From assembly GCF_901538355.1 (NCBI RefSeq), contig NZ_LR593887.1:4440920-4504919 (forward strand): a stretch of 64,000 bases of DNA, read 5' to 3'. The stretch is from Tuwongella immobilis. Lineage in GTDB: Bacteria > Planctomycetota > Planctomycetia > Gemmatales > Gemmataceae. Positions within the stretch are counted from its first letter, which is position 1. Each line of letters opens with the position of its first letter. The notes under the pieces are model-generated. The model was not told the origin of the DNA. It saw only the letters and a program-made list of their open reading frames with translations, and searched no databases. This document shows, piece after piece, positions 23,986-32,664 of this stretch. Made by a program: the position numbers and the translations under genes.

Positions 23986-26922
23986 TCATTCCGAGCGTTG
24001 AATCCCCTTCAATAACGATTCCACGCGATTGCGGAGTGACTCGGGCAGTTGATCCAAGCCGGAGAGTTTCTTGGTCGATTTGCCTTCGATCAACTCCACC
24101 GATTCCGGCTTCGGCTTGCCATTCGAGAACACGCCGGACACACGCACTTTTTGGCCATCGCGTTGGTATTCGAGTTGGAATCCCTTGTCGTTCACCGAAA
24201 CCGAGCTGGCTTCGCTGCTGGATTGCTCGATGTTCTTCGCGTTCATTGCCGCTTTCTTGGCGTCTTCAGCGGCCTTGCTTGCGAGGCGTGCGGCTTCTTC
24301 TAACTCTTTGGCCACTTGTTTTTGCACTTCGGCTTCGAGTGTGCGAATGCGCTTCTCGATCTCGGCGGCATTCTTCGCGGTATCGGGTTCGGCCCGGAAT
24401 TCAAGCCCGCGTTTCCACAACTCCGCGACCTTCTTCGCTTTTTCGCCCTCGAGACCGAAGACTTCCACTCCCCCAACCGCCGGGACTTGCAACACGGCCT
24501 TGGCCACCTTCGGCAGCTTCAGCCCGCTCAGGGTTTCCTTGCGACCTTTGCGGAGCAGCACCACCTTCAATTCCGAATCGGTGGGCAGTTCGCTGAGCAT
24601 CTTCGAGAACGCGGCGGCATCGCTCATGACGGACTTTCCGCCGATCTCCAGGAGCACATCGCTGGTCTTCAGGCCGATTTTCGCCGCGGCGGTTTCCGGC
24701 AGCACTCCCTGAACGACGATCCCTTGATTTTCCGGCAGATCGAGTTGATCGCGGAGCGTTTGCGACGGCACTTCGTAGTTAATTCCCAATCGCGGAGTGG
24801 GAGTCGTGGTGGCAAAGCCTTGGAACATGATTCCCGGCTGAATTCCAACTCCCGGAATCGGGGGCTGGGGCGGAATCGGTGCAATCGGCGGCACGGGGGC
24901 ACCCGGCACCACCGGCAGGGCACGAAACAGCGGAGCAGCCGGCATTGCGGGAACCATCGGCGGCATCGCCAGTCCACGAGCGACCAACTTCCGACGCAGC
25001 TCGTCCATTTCTTGCTGCAATCGCTTCAGATCGGCTTCCACATCCGCGGCTTGACCGGCCATCGGATTCACCAGATACAGCATATTTCCTTTGCCGGCAG
25101 CCTTCATCTGTTGGATGGTCTTTTCGATGATTGCCGCAGGGATTTTCGCTTCCGTCATCGCCTTGCGAACTTGGTCGATCTGTTCCTGCGACAACCCTGT
25201 TCCGTCTGCAACCAGGGTCAATTGGATATTTTGGGCCGGTTTGCCAGCCGCCGGCTTTTTCGCGTCGCCGACCTTCTTCAGGACATTCCCCGTTGCGTCG
25301 ATTTCGAGCACTTGCACTTCGATCGCATTTTGCCCTTCCGCTGGCATGGCCAGCAGCAGTTTCTCGGAGTTGAGTCGGCTGAGCGCTTCGACCTTGTCGG
25401 CTTCGAGCTTGCGCAGTCGGGCCAGTTCCTCAACCGCTTCCTTCAGACGGGCATCGGTCTTGGCCGCTTCTTCCAGAACCGCATTTTCCTTTTTCGCACG
25501 TTCGGCCAGTTGCTTGGCTTGCAGCTTCAGGGCTTCAATCTTGGCCTTCTGCGCATCGACCGCGGCCTTCACGATTTCCGCTTTGCCCAGGACGACGGTC
25601 GGCTGTCCGGTAACTTCGATCGTTGCAGCCGGAGCAACAACGGTCGCCGTGATTTCTTTCTTCTTGGCGGGAGTCGTGGCTACCGCCGGCTTGGTTTCTT
25701 CGGTTTTCTTGGCTTCTTCCGCTCGCAGGGTGATGCCCGAGACGACGAGGGCCATGCCGACAAAACCACCTGCCGCCACAATTTTCCAACGCCGGGAAAG
25801 CGATTGCATTTTCATCGGATCTCCAATCAGAATCGTTTGGACGCGTTGCGAAAGTTCCGAAGGGACGGCCTTGACGCCGGTTGCACCCAATGGCGCGGCC
25901 CGTCTGGCTCGTCGTCCCACACCATAGCGCGACAATTCGATGAGGAATGCCGCATATTCATCCACTTCAACGGTGTCCGACGTGACAGCGGCATCGGCCA
26001 GATATTCCTGGGCCAAGCGCAATTCCCGTCGAAACGACCAAAACCAGGGCAGCCAACCAAACACCGGTTGAGCGGCCCCCAACCAAAAGCAAGTCCATGG
26101 ATCGCCTCGCCGAAGGTGTCCCGCTTCGTGAGCGAGCACCCATTTGAGCCGCCGGGCATCCGCCGTCGCGACCAGCGACACCGGCAACAGAATCACGGGA
26201 CGAAACAATCCATAACAGATGGGTGTTTCCACGCGGGTAGTCTGAAGGATGCGAACGCCCGCTGGTCGGTGGATGATCTGCTGCCAGATCGCCGATACCG
26301 ACTCAGGGACCGACTTTGCACTCCAAGTCAGACGCTGTAACCCGATTAAAGCAATTCCAAATCGCGCCAGGCCGATCGCGGCGACTCCGGCGTAGATCAA
26401 CAATCCCAGTTTCAGAATGCGAGCGAGGAGCGGCTCCGACTCCATCGCAGACGATTCCCGAGTCGCGGTGGATGCCGTCGCTGTCGCTGTCGCTTGAAAC
26501 GATTGATCTGGATCAATCGAACTCCCCGTGGCGGGCATCGTCGTGGCCACCGCTGTCAAGTCGGTGGAGGGAGTCCCGCCATCCAGGGGGATCATCTCCA
26601 CCCATTGCACGGTGCGGGCCGCCGGATCGCGGCTTTCCAGGGGCAAGCCCATCGGCGTGGCATCGTTCCACCCCTCAGTCGCCTGCCAAGGGGCGGGCTC
26701 CCGCTGAATTCGCGGCAGTTGCCAGGTCATCAGCGTCCAGCCGGGGACCATCGCCAAAACTGCCACCAATAACGTCGCGCGGATACTCCACGCACCCACC
26801 ATCGAGCGCAACGCAGGATGTCCAATGCGGCGCATCAACCACCAACCGATTCCCAGCAAGATGGCTCCGCCGAGCATGCTGGTCAGCCACCATCGCCCAA
26901 CCAATCCCCAAGGGTCGATCAT
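23986..26922 (-). CDS. BlaR1-like M56 membrane metalloprotease with coiled coil and PDZ domain
   Basis: 978 residues. The first third is an M56 protease: several membrane helices (about 13-30, 47-64, 168-190), an HEAGH zinc motif at 265-269 and an EYLADAAV segment with the third ligand. A further helix near residue 390 is followed by an Ala/Lys/Glu coiled coil (about 440-530), a Pro/Ala-rich stretch, a PDZ domain (about 708-790, RLGINYEV to LLRKGRKE) and a second coiled coil. BlaR1-type proteins sense a signal outside and cut the paired BlaI repressor; the penicillin-binding sensor domain is replaced here. It lies 21 bases after the BlaI-type gene. Start supported by GGGAG 9 bases upstream. 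Confidence 0.88.
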   Translation of the reverse strand: MIDPWGLVGRWWLTSMLGGAILLGIGWWLMRRIGHPALRSMVGAWSIRATLLVAVLAMVPGWTLMTWQLPRIQREPAPWQATEGWNDATPMGLPLESRDPAARTVQWVEMIPLDGGTPSTDLTAVATTMPATGSSIDPDQSFQATATATASTATRESSAMESEPLLARILKLGLLIYAGVAAIGLARFGIALIGLQRLTWSAKSVPESVSAIWQQIIHRPAGVRILQTTRVETPICYGLFRPVILLPVSLVATADARRLKWVLAHEAGHLRRGDPWTCFWLGAAQPVFGWLPWFWSFRRELRLAQEYLADAAVTSDTVEVDEYAAFLIELSRYGVGRRARRAAPLGATGVKAVPSELSQRVQTILIGDPMKMQSLSRRWKIVAAGGFVGMALVVSGITLRAEEAKKTEETKPAVATTPAKKKEITATVVAPAATIEVTGQPTVVLGKAEIVKAAVDAQKAKIEALKLQAKQLAERAKKENAVLEEAAKTDARLKEAVEELARLRKLEADKVEALSRLNSEKLLLAMPAEGQNAIEVQVLEIDATGNVLKKVGDAKKPAAGKPAQNIQLTLVADGTGLSQEQIDQVRKAMTEAKIPAAIIEKTIQQMKAAGKGNMLYLVNPMAGQAADVEADLKRLQQEMDELRRKLVARGLAMPPMVPAMPAAPLFRALPVVPGAPVPPIAPIPPQPPIPGVGIQPGIMFQGFATTTPTPRLGINYEVPSQTLRDQLDLPENQGIVVQGVLPETAAAKIGLKTSDVLLEIGGKSVMSDAAAFSKMLSELPTDSELKVVLLRKGRKETLSGLKLPKVAKAVLQVPAVGGVEVFGLEGEKAKKVAELWKRGLEFRAEPDTAKNAAEIEKRIRTLEAEVQKQVAKELEEAARLASKAAEDAKKAAMNAKNIEQSSSEASSVSVNDKGFQLEYQRDGQKVRVSGVFSNGKPKPESVELIEGKSTKKLSGLDQLPESLRNRVESLLKGIQRSE

Positions 26923-26943
26923 GGGAAGACACTCCCGGTGTGG

Positions 26944-27327
26944 TTACGAACCCAGACGACGCCGACGCGCTTCATCGATCAATCGTTGCATCTGCTCTAA
27001 TTCGCCGGCGGAAAGTTGCTCGTTTTGCAGCAACGTCATCACCAGTTGGGATGCCGCCCCGTCAAACACGCGATTCACGAACCGGGTCGTGCTTTCCTCA
27101 CGGGTGAATTCCGCCCGGTAGATGAACGTCCGCCCTTCCACCGTGTGGCTGACCAATCCCTTGGTTTCCATGATGCGGATTAACGTCTGCACGGTGTTCG
27201 GTGCCAACGTCTCGCCATCCGCTGGCTGCAATCGCTGATGCACTTCCCGCACGCTACATGGGCCAACCTCCCAAAGAACTTTGAGAATTTCCAATTCGCG
27301 TGCTGTCGGTGTGGGTAGTTGTTCCAC
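26944..27327 (-). CDS. BlaI/MecI-type winged-helix repressor
   Basis: 127 residues with the GTG start chosen, equal to the usual BlaI/MecI length. The N-terminal winged helix reads LPTPTARELEILKVLWEVG, with the recognition helix near APNTVQTLIRIMETKGL and the wing HTVEGRTFIYRA; the C-terminal dimerisation helices follow. It should repress its own gene and the protease gene behind it until cleaved. The frame is open upstream to 27516 without a better start; GGGGG, 4 bases before this GTG, is a weak ribosome site, and a GTG at 27381 is possible. A palindrome lies upstream at 27394-27409. Confidence 0.85.
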   Translation of the reverse strand: MEQLPTPTARELEILKVLWEVGPCSVREVHQRLQPADGETLAPNTVQTLIRIMETKGLVSHTVEGRTFIYRAEFTREESTTRFVNRVFDGAASQLVMTLLQNEQLSAGELEQMQRLIDEARRRRLGS

Positions 27328-27393
27328 AAAGCCCCCTTGGTTGGGCTGCTCGATTCGGTCACCTGGCCGGAACCATGTCACCGAATTCCTTAA

Positions 27394-27409
27394 ACCTAAA
27401 ACTTTAGGT
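27394..27409. promoter_or_regulatory. Palindromic operator candidate upstream of the BlaI-type gene
   Basis: ACCTAAAACTTTAGGT is an inverted repeat with 7-base arms around AC, in an AT-rich patch 67 bases upstream of the chosen repressor start. Position and form fit a BlaI/MecI-type operator, although the arms differ from the staphylococcal TACA/TGTA core. Confidence 0.6.
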
Positions 27410-27555
27410 ATTGTGCCTCGCAATCGCCTCCCCGTCAAGACCGGAATTTCTCGGAGTTGCATTTCCGCAGAATCCCCGCAGCTTGCTTGACTTACCAATT
27501 CGGAATCGGTTACCAACGAGGATGTGAAATCCCCCGGCGACTCCGGAGAATCCCC

Positions 27556-28767
27556 ATGACCGGTTGGTTCAAGCGATTGTTGGCCTCACCTGCACCGAAA
27601 TCCGTGTCGAGTTCCGCTCGACGAAATCAACCGTTGCGATTGGAACGACTCGAAGGGCGCGAGGTTCCCGCGGCGTTGGGCGTGTACGCGCTCGCCGGCG
27701 GCGAAGGAACCACGCCACGCGTGCAGATCTACGATGCGGCGACCAATTTTGTGATCGCCGACTTTCAGCCGTTCGAGGCGACCTTCACCGGCGGCGTCAA
27801 TGTGGCATTGGGCGACATCAACCAGGACGGCTTCCCGGATGTGATCGTTGGCGCGGGGCCGGGTGGCGGGCCACGCATTCGGGTGTTTGAAGGTTCCGCC
27901 GTGCGGAATCAGGGGCGGGGATTCAATCCAAATCTGACCAGCAACGTGCTGGCGGACTTTTTCGCGTATGAATCCAGCCAACGCGGGGGCGTGTATGTGG
28001 CCGCGGGGAATTTCTTCGGCCTGAGCAACGAAGAACTCGTCGTGGGAGCGGGGCCGGGAGGTGGGCCGCGCGTGCGCGTGTTGGACGGACTGCGAATCAG
28101 CCTGCAAGGTCGCAACTTCACCAGCGAAACGCCAGGAGACACCGTCGCCAATTTCTTTGCGTTTGAATCCACCTTCCGAAACGGCGTGACCGTGGCGGCC
28201 AACTCGGTCAGCGTGGGATTCTCCAATTTGGTGGTCGCCCCCGGCTTGGGCGGCGCTCCGCGAGTGCGCCTGCTGAGTGGAGCGGTCATTGGCACCAAGT
28301 TGGAGCAGTTCACCAGCCTGGAAGTGGGCGACACGATTGCCGATTTCTTTGCCGACAATTCCAACAATCGAACCGGATTGTTCGTCACCTATGCAGATAT
28401 GAATGTGGATGCGCAGCCGGATATCATTGTGGCCCCGGCAACGGGAACGGCCCGAATCCAAATCTTCTCGGGACTGGCGATCCAAACCCAACGCACTCAG
28501 TTCAACGGTGCCCGCACGGGTGACAAAATCGACGATTTCACCATCGCCCCAGTCGCGGGTTACGCCAACGGTGCTACCGTTGGAGCGGCGCTGTCGAATG
28601 CCGGAGCCGATACGCTGCTGGTGGGCACGGGGGCGATTAATCCCGCCACTCCCGCCCAACTGCGAGGCTACCGCTACTCCTCCGGCGCAAATGGCTCGAC
28701 ACGCACGCAAACCTTTACGCTGAATCTGTTTCAGGAAACACCGAATCGCATCAACGCGGGGCCGTGA
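27556..28767 (+). CDS. FG-GAP/VCBS-like propeller surface protein
   Basis: 403 residues. After a basic start the segment LRLERLEGREVPAALG is the planctomycete Leu-Glu-x-Leu-Glu-x-Arg-x-Val-Pro tag, also present in the giant protein at 52570. The rest is made of about five repeats of the type GGVNVALGDINQDGFPDVIV, GAGPGGGPRIRVF and ADFFAYES, with Asp-rich calcium-type loops, so it probably folds as a beta-propeller. There is no classical signal peptide. GGAGAA precedes the ATG at 27556. It is divergent from the BlaI-type gene and ends in a hairpin. Probably an exported surface protein; ligand unknown. Confidence 0.85.
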   Translation: MTGWFKRLLASPAPKSVSSSARRNQPLRLERLEGREVPAALGVYALAGGEGTTPRVQIYDAATNFVIADFQPFEATFTGGVNVALGDINQDGFPDVIVGAGPGGGPRIRVFEGSAVRNQGRGFNPNLTSNVLADFFAYESSQRGGVYVAAGNFFGLSNEELVVGAGPGGGPRVRVLDGLRISLQGRNFTSETPGDTVANFFAFESTFRNGVTVAANSVSVGFSNLVVAPGLGGAPRVRLLSGAVIGTKLEQFTSLEVGDTIADFFADNSNNRTGLFVTYADMNVDAQPDIIVAPATGTARIQIFSGLAIQTQRTQFNGARTGDKIDDFTIAPVAGYANGATVGAALSNAGADTLLVGTGAINPATPAQLRGYRYSSGANGSTRTQTFTLNLFQETPNRINAGP

Positions 28768-28778
28768 GTCCGAACGGC

Positions 28779-28797
28779 CCGGGGATCACGTCCCCGG
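28779..28797. terminator. Hairpin between convergent genes
   Basis: CCGGGGA and TCCCCGG form a perfect 7-base stem around TCACG, between the propeller protein stop and the end of the SMR transporter gene. Confidence 0.5.
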
Positions 28798-28833
28798 ACT
28801 TGGCTGCGGTCGAATCCTGCGCGAAGTGGGATC

Positions 28834-29241
28834 TTACGATTCCATTTCGCGGCCATTTCCGGGCATCGGTTCAGAGAGCGCCGCTTCCGTGGCAGTGGGC
28901 GGCGGGGTATCAGCGTCGGTGGATGTGGCGGTGGCCACCTTCAGCCCGATGACGCCGAGGATAATCAACACGATCGAAAGAATCTTCAACGTCGTCGCGG
29001 GCTCTCGGAAGTAGAGAATGCCCACGGTGGCGATGAGTGCCGTTCCCACACCCGACCAGACCGCATACGCAAAGCCAATTTCCAACGTGCGCATCGCCAG
29101 CCCCATGCAGGCAAACGAGGCGGCATACCCCACCCCCATCAGAATCGACGGGCCGACTCGGGTGAAGCCTTGGGATAACTTCAGGTTCGTAGTCGCAAAT
29201 ACCTCGCAGACGATGGCGATCAGCAGTAAAATCAGGCTCAT
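28834..29241 (-). CDS. Small multidrug resistance (SMR) family transporter
   Basis: 135 residues: a standard SMR core of about 105 plus a 30-residue hydrophilic tail rich in Thr, Pro and Glu. Four membrane helices are visible and the essential acidic residue of helix 1 is E13 in AIVCEVFATTNLK. The GYAASFACMGLAMRTLEIGFAYA-type helix 2/3 region and AYAVWSGVGTALI are typical of QacE/EmrE/SugE proteins, which export cations or guanidinium in exchange for protons. Only one SMR gene is seen, so it may be a homodimer. AGGAGG, 8 bases before the ATG, fixes the start. Divergent from the DUF885 gene. Confidence 0.93.
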   Translation of the reverse strand: MSLILLLIAIVCEVFATTNLKLSQGFTRVGPSILMGVGYAASFACMGLAMRTLEIGFAYAVWSGVGTALIATVGILYFREPATTLKILSIVLIILGVIGLKVATATSTDADTPPPTATEAALSEPMPGNGREMES

Positions 29242-29269
29242 TCCCCGGCCTCCTGTCGTTTTGTGAAAG

Positions 29270-31051
29270 ATGCTGCACCCTATGATTGCCATGCGACTGC
29301 TGATTTCCACTGGAATCCTCACGCTGATGTTGGGAGGAGCCACGCCCGTGCATGCGAACGAAGAAGATGCCAAACTCGCGGCGTTTTTCGATCGATATTT
29401 TGAAGCGGAATGCGAAGCGCGGCCGTTGTATGCGACCATGCTCGGCGAACATCGCTTTGACGATCGCCTCGACGATCTCAGCAAAGCAGCGCGTGCCAAA
29501 GGTGTCGCCCGTACCCGTGCCACGCTCGATGCCCTGCCCAAGTCGGTCGATTATGCCAAGCTCACACGCGGCGGGCAGATCGATTTCGAGATTCTCAAGT
29601 TCAATCTGGAACGGGACTTATGGCTGAATGACAACGCGAATCCGTTCCAAGATGATCCCCGCGTTTACAGCGATTACATCAGCGATAGTGTGTTCCTGCT
29701 GTTCACGCAATCGACGCTGCCCAAGCCGCGAAACATTGCGAACGCCGCCCAGCGGATTCGGCAGATTCCCAAGATTGTCGCCGCCGCCAAGGAGAGCATT
29801 GGCAGCCCGGCCATTGAACTGACCGATGCGGCCATTCGACGCAATCAAGGGGCGATTTCGTTCTACGAAAAGGGGATTTACGAACTGGCTGGAATGACGC
29901 CCGGCATGGGCGAACTGGCCGAGCCGTGCACGCTGGCCGTGACCGCGCTCAAGGATTATCAGCACTTTTTGGAAACCGTCGTCAAACCGCGTTCGACCGG
30001 AAATTGGCGGATCGGCAAAGACAAGTTTGCAAAGAAAATTCAGTACGAACTCGATGCCGGTCTCACCGCGGATGAAGTGCTGGCACTCGCGGAAAAGGAA
30101 GCCGTGCGCGTCGAAGGCGAAATGGTGACGATTGCCCGACAATTGTGGCATCAATTCTATCCGAAACTGCCCCTGCCGCCGGATGATGCCAAGGGGCGAC
30201 GGGTGTTGATTCAGCGCGTGCTGGATGTGCTCAATCGCGATCATGGCAAAGTCGATGGCCTGGTGCGCGATGCTCAAGGGCATGTCGAGGCGATCAAAAA
30301 ATTCATCGCCGAGAAGGATCTGATGCGGCTGCCCAATCCGGATCGCTGCCAAATCATCGAGATGCCCGAATTCCAGCGTGGCTTCTCCGTGGCGTATCTC
30401 AATCCCGCGCCGCCGCTCGATGTCAAAGCCAATAGTTTCTATGCGATTGCGCCACCGCCCAGCGATTGGGATGATCGCAAAGTCGAAAGTTTCCTTCAGG
30501 AATACAATCGTGGCATGCTGCAAATTTTGACCATCCACGAAGCCTATCCCGGCCATTATGTGCAGTTGGAATATTCGAACCGTCACCCCTCCAAGCTGCG
30601 TCGGGTGCTCAGTTCTGGAGTCTTTGCCGAAGGTTGGGCCGTCTACACCGAACAGATGATGCTCGATCAGGGATTCTCCAATGGCGACCTGGGCATGCGG
30701 TTGCAGCAGTTGAAATGGTATCTGCGGGCCGTCACCAACGCGATTCTAGATCACCGCATGCATTGCACCAACATGACCGATGACGAAGCGATGCGGCTGC
30801 TGGTGGAAGGTGCCTACCAAACCGAAGGTGAAGCACGCGGCAAAGTGCTGCGCGCGAAGCAAAGTTCCTGCCAATTATCGACCTATTTCGTCGGTCGAAT
30901 GGCGTTCTACAATCTGCGACAATCGGTGAGCCGCGAACAAGGGGCGGAGTTCCACCTGGGCCGATTCCATGAGGCGGTCTTGGATCACGGGACGCTGCCG
31001 GTGAAGTATTTGCCGGAACTCGTGCGAACGCGATTGAAACAACCCCGCTAA
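29270..31051 (+). CDS. Secreted DUF885 metalloprotease-like protein
   Basis: 593 residues. A signal peptide covers about 1-30 and ends near GATPVHANE. The zinc-protease-like motif HEAYPGHYVQ (H423) and the downstream EGWAVYTEQMM are the hallmarks of the DUF885 family, which is related to M3-like peptidases but has no firmly known substrate. It should act outside the inner membrane. The start may be any of three ATGs (29270, 29282, 29291); none has a strong ribosome site. It is followed 91 bases later by the di-haem cytochrome gene. Confidence 0.9.
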   Translation: MLHPMIAMRLLISTGILTLMLGGATPVHANEEDAKLAAFFDRYFEAECEARPLYATMLGEHRFDDRLDDLSKAARAKGVARTRATLDALPKSVDYAKLTRGGQIDFEILKFNLERDLWLNDNANPFQDDPRVYSDYISDSVFLLFTQSTLPKPRNIANAAQRIRQIPKIVAAAKESIGSPAIELTDAAIRRNQGAISFYEKGIYELAGMTPGMGELAEPCTLAVTALKDYQHFLETVVKPRSTGNWRIGKDKFAKKIQYELDAGLTADEVLALAEKEAVRVEGEMVTIARQLWHQFYPKLPLPPDDAKGRRVLIQRVLDVLNRDHGKVDGLVRDAQGHVEAIKKFIAEKDLMRLPNPDRCQIIEMPEFQRGFSVAYLNPAPPLDVKANSFYAIAPPPSDWDDRKVESFLQEYNRGMLQILTIHEAYPGHYVQLEYSNRHPSKLRRVLSSGVFAEGWAVYTEQMMLDQGFSNGDLGMRLQQLKWYLRAVTNAILDHRMHCTNMTDDEAMRLLVEGAYQTEGEARGKVLRAKQSSCQLSTYFVGRMAFYNLRQSVSREQGAEFHLGRFHEAVLDHGTLPVKYLPELVRTRLKQPR

Positions 31052-31142
31052 GCCCGGCGAATTGTCGACAAGTCGCCGTTTTCTTTGCGAGCGAATCGTG
31101 ACTACAATAAGGGCATTCCTTGGATTGGGGAGGCTGCCTGAG

Positions 31143-32573
31143 ATGAGACGATTCGCTCGCGTGGGAATGTGCCTGGGATTGGGCATTTGTCTGGGAATTG
31201 GCATCACCGTGGCCGGTCGATTGGCCACCGCCGCCCCACCAGAGAAACGCACCGAGCCAGCCGCCGAGAACTCCGCGCCCCGTGCCAAATCCCCCGCCGC
31301 CGAGCGTGGCGAACAATTCCTGACGGAAACCGCTTACGTTCCGGCAATCTGGGGACGATCGGCCTACGAATCGCTGTGGAAGCATTGGCCGAACGCCCCC
31401 CGCGAAAAACCCGCAGACTATCTCGCCGCCATCTTCGACCAGTACGGATTGCCCCCCGCCCCGTATCCCAACCATGGACTGCCCATGGGGTTACGGCAAG
31501 CGAACTCGCTGCTGTATCGCCAAGGTGTCACGCTCGATTGCATGATCTGTCACGGTGGCTCGATTTTCGGGAAAAGCTATGTCGGATTGGGCAACACCAC
31601 GCTCGATCTGCAAGCGGTGATGGAAGACTTCAACCGGGCCGAAGGTCGTAACCCCAAGACACCGTATCAGTTCTGTCAAACGCGGGGCACCAATGAAGCG
31701 GGTGCCACCAGCGTCTATCTGCTGGGGTATCGCAATCCGGATCTCAGCCTGCGGAAATTCGTGAATCTCGACGTGAATGACAATCTTTGTGAAGATGTTC
31801 CCGCCTGGTGGCTGCTGAAGAAGAAATCGACGATGTACTATAACGGCGGTGCCGATGCTCGTTCGGTGCGCTCGATCATGCAATTCATGATGTCGCCGCT
31901 GAATAGTCGGCAAGCCTTCGAGAAAGCCGAGCCGCAATTCCGGGACATTCTGCAATTCATCAAATCGATAGAATCCCCGAAATATCCGCTTCCGGTGAAT
32001 CGGGAGCTGGCCGCACTCGGGGCGACGCTGTTTGCCCAAAATTGTGCCAGTTGCCATGGCACTTACGGGGATTCGCCCACGTATCCGAACAAAGTCATTT
32101 CGCTGGCCAAAATCGGCACCGATCCAACCCGATTCAACGGTGTCACACCAAAATTCGGCGAAGCGTACAATGCATCCTGGTTTGCCCAAGAAGCGACCGA
32201 TGGTGCGGGCAAAGGCTACCCGGCCATGGAGACCGCTGGCTATCAGGCTCCCCCGCTCGATGGCCTCTGGGCAACCGCGCCGTATCTGCACAATGGATCG
32301 TGCCCCACGGTGTATCATGTGCTGAATTCCGCCGCTCGCCCCGCTCGATTCACGCGATCGTTCCGCACAACGGAAGCGGATTATGATTCCGTGAAGCTCG
32401 GATGGAAGGTGCAAGTGCTTTCGACGCCGACTCCGAAGCAACTGCCCGACCGAGAACGGCGAAAAATCTACGACACCGCCCTGCCCGGTCGCAGCAATCA
32501 GGGGCATACTTACGGCGATGCCCTGACCGACGACGAACGATTTGCGATTATCGAATATCTCAAGACGCTGTAA
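31143..32573 (+). CDS. Secreted di-haem cytochrome c protein
   Basis: 476 residues with an N-terminal signal peptide/anchor (about 1-30). Two haem-binding motifs are present: CMICH (C133, C136, H137) and CASCH (C301, C304, H305). The second domain also has a late Tyr/Leu-rich APYLHNGSCPTVYHVL segment, typical of the di-haem oxidoreductase-like cytochromes of planctomycetes. It is likely an electron carrier or oxidase in the periplasmic space. A GGAGG site 9 bases upstream fixes the ATG. TACAAT at 31103-31108 may be its -10 element, but no matching -35 is seen. Confidence 0.88.
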   Translation: MRRFARVGMCLGLGICLGIGITVAGRLATAAPPEKRTEPAAENSAPRAKSPAAERGEQFLTETAYVPAIWGRSAYESLWKHWPNAPREKPADYLAAIFDQYGLPPAPYPNHGLPMGLRQANSLLYRQGVTLDCMICHGGSIFGKSYVGLGNTTLDLQAVMEDFNRAEGRNPKTPYQFCQTRGTNEAGATSVYLLGYRNPDLSLRKFVNLDVNDNLCEDVPAWWLLKKKSTMYYNGGADARSVRSIMQFMMSPLNSRQAFEKAEPQFRDILQFIKSIESPKYPLPVNRELAALGATLFAQNCASCHGTYGDSPTYPNKVISLAKIGTDPTRFNGVTPKFGEAYNASWFAQEATDGAGKGYPAMETAGYQAPPLDGLWATAPYLHNGSCPTVYHVLNSAARPARFTRSFRTTEADYDSVKLGWKVQVLSTPTPKQLPDRERRKIYDTALPGRSNQGHTYGDALTDDERFAIIEYLKTL

Positions 32574-32664
32574 CGATTTCGGCTACCGCGGCTTCGGCTC
32601 TTTCGCTACCATCGACGGGCAATCTCGTTTGGATTCGCCACGATTGGGCAAGGAGCCGAGACCG

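Noticed and set aside
24316-26340. A long plus-strand open frame (674 codons) opposite the M56 protease gene
   Set aside because: Its composition (His, Arg, Gln, Phe-rich, no domain) is that of a shadow frame of a GC-rich gene, and the minus-strand frame has clear M56 and PDZ motifs.
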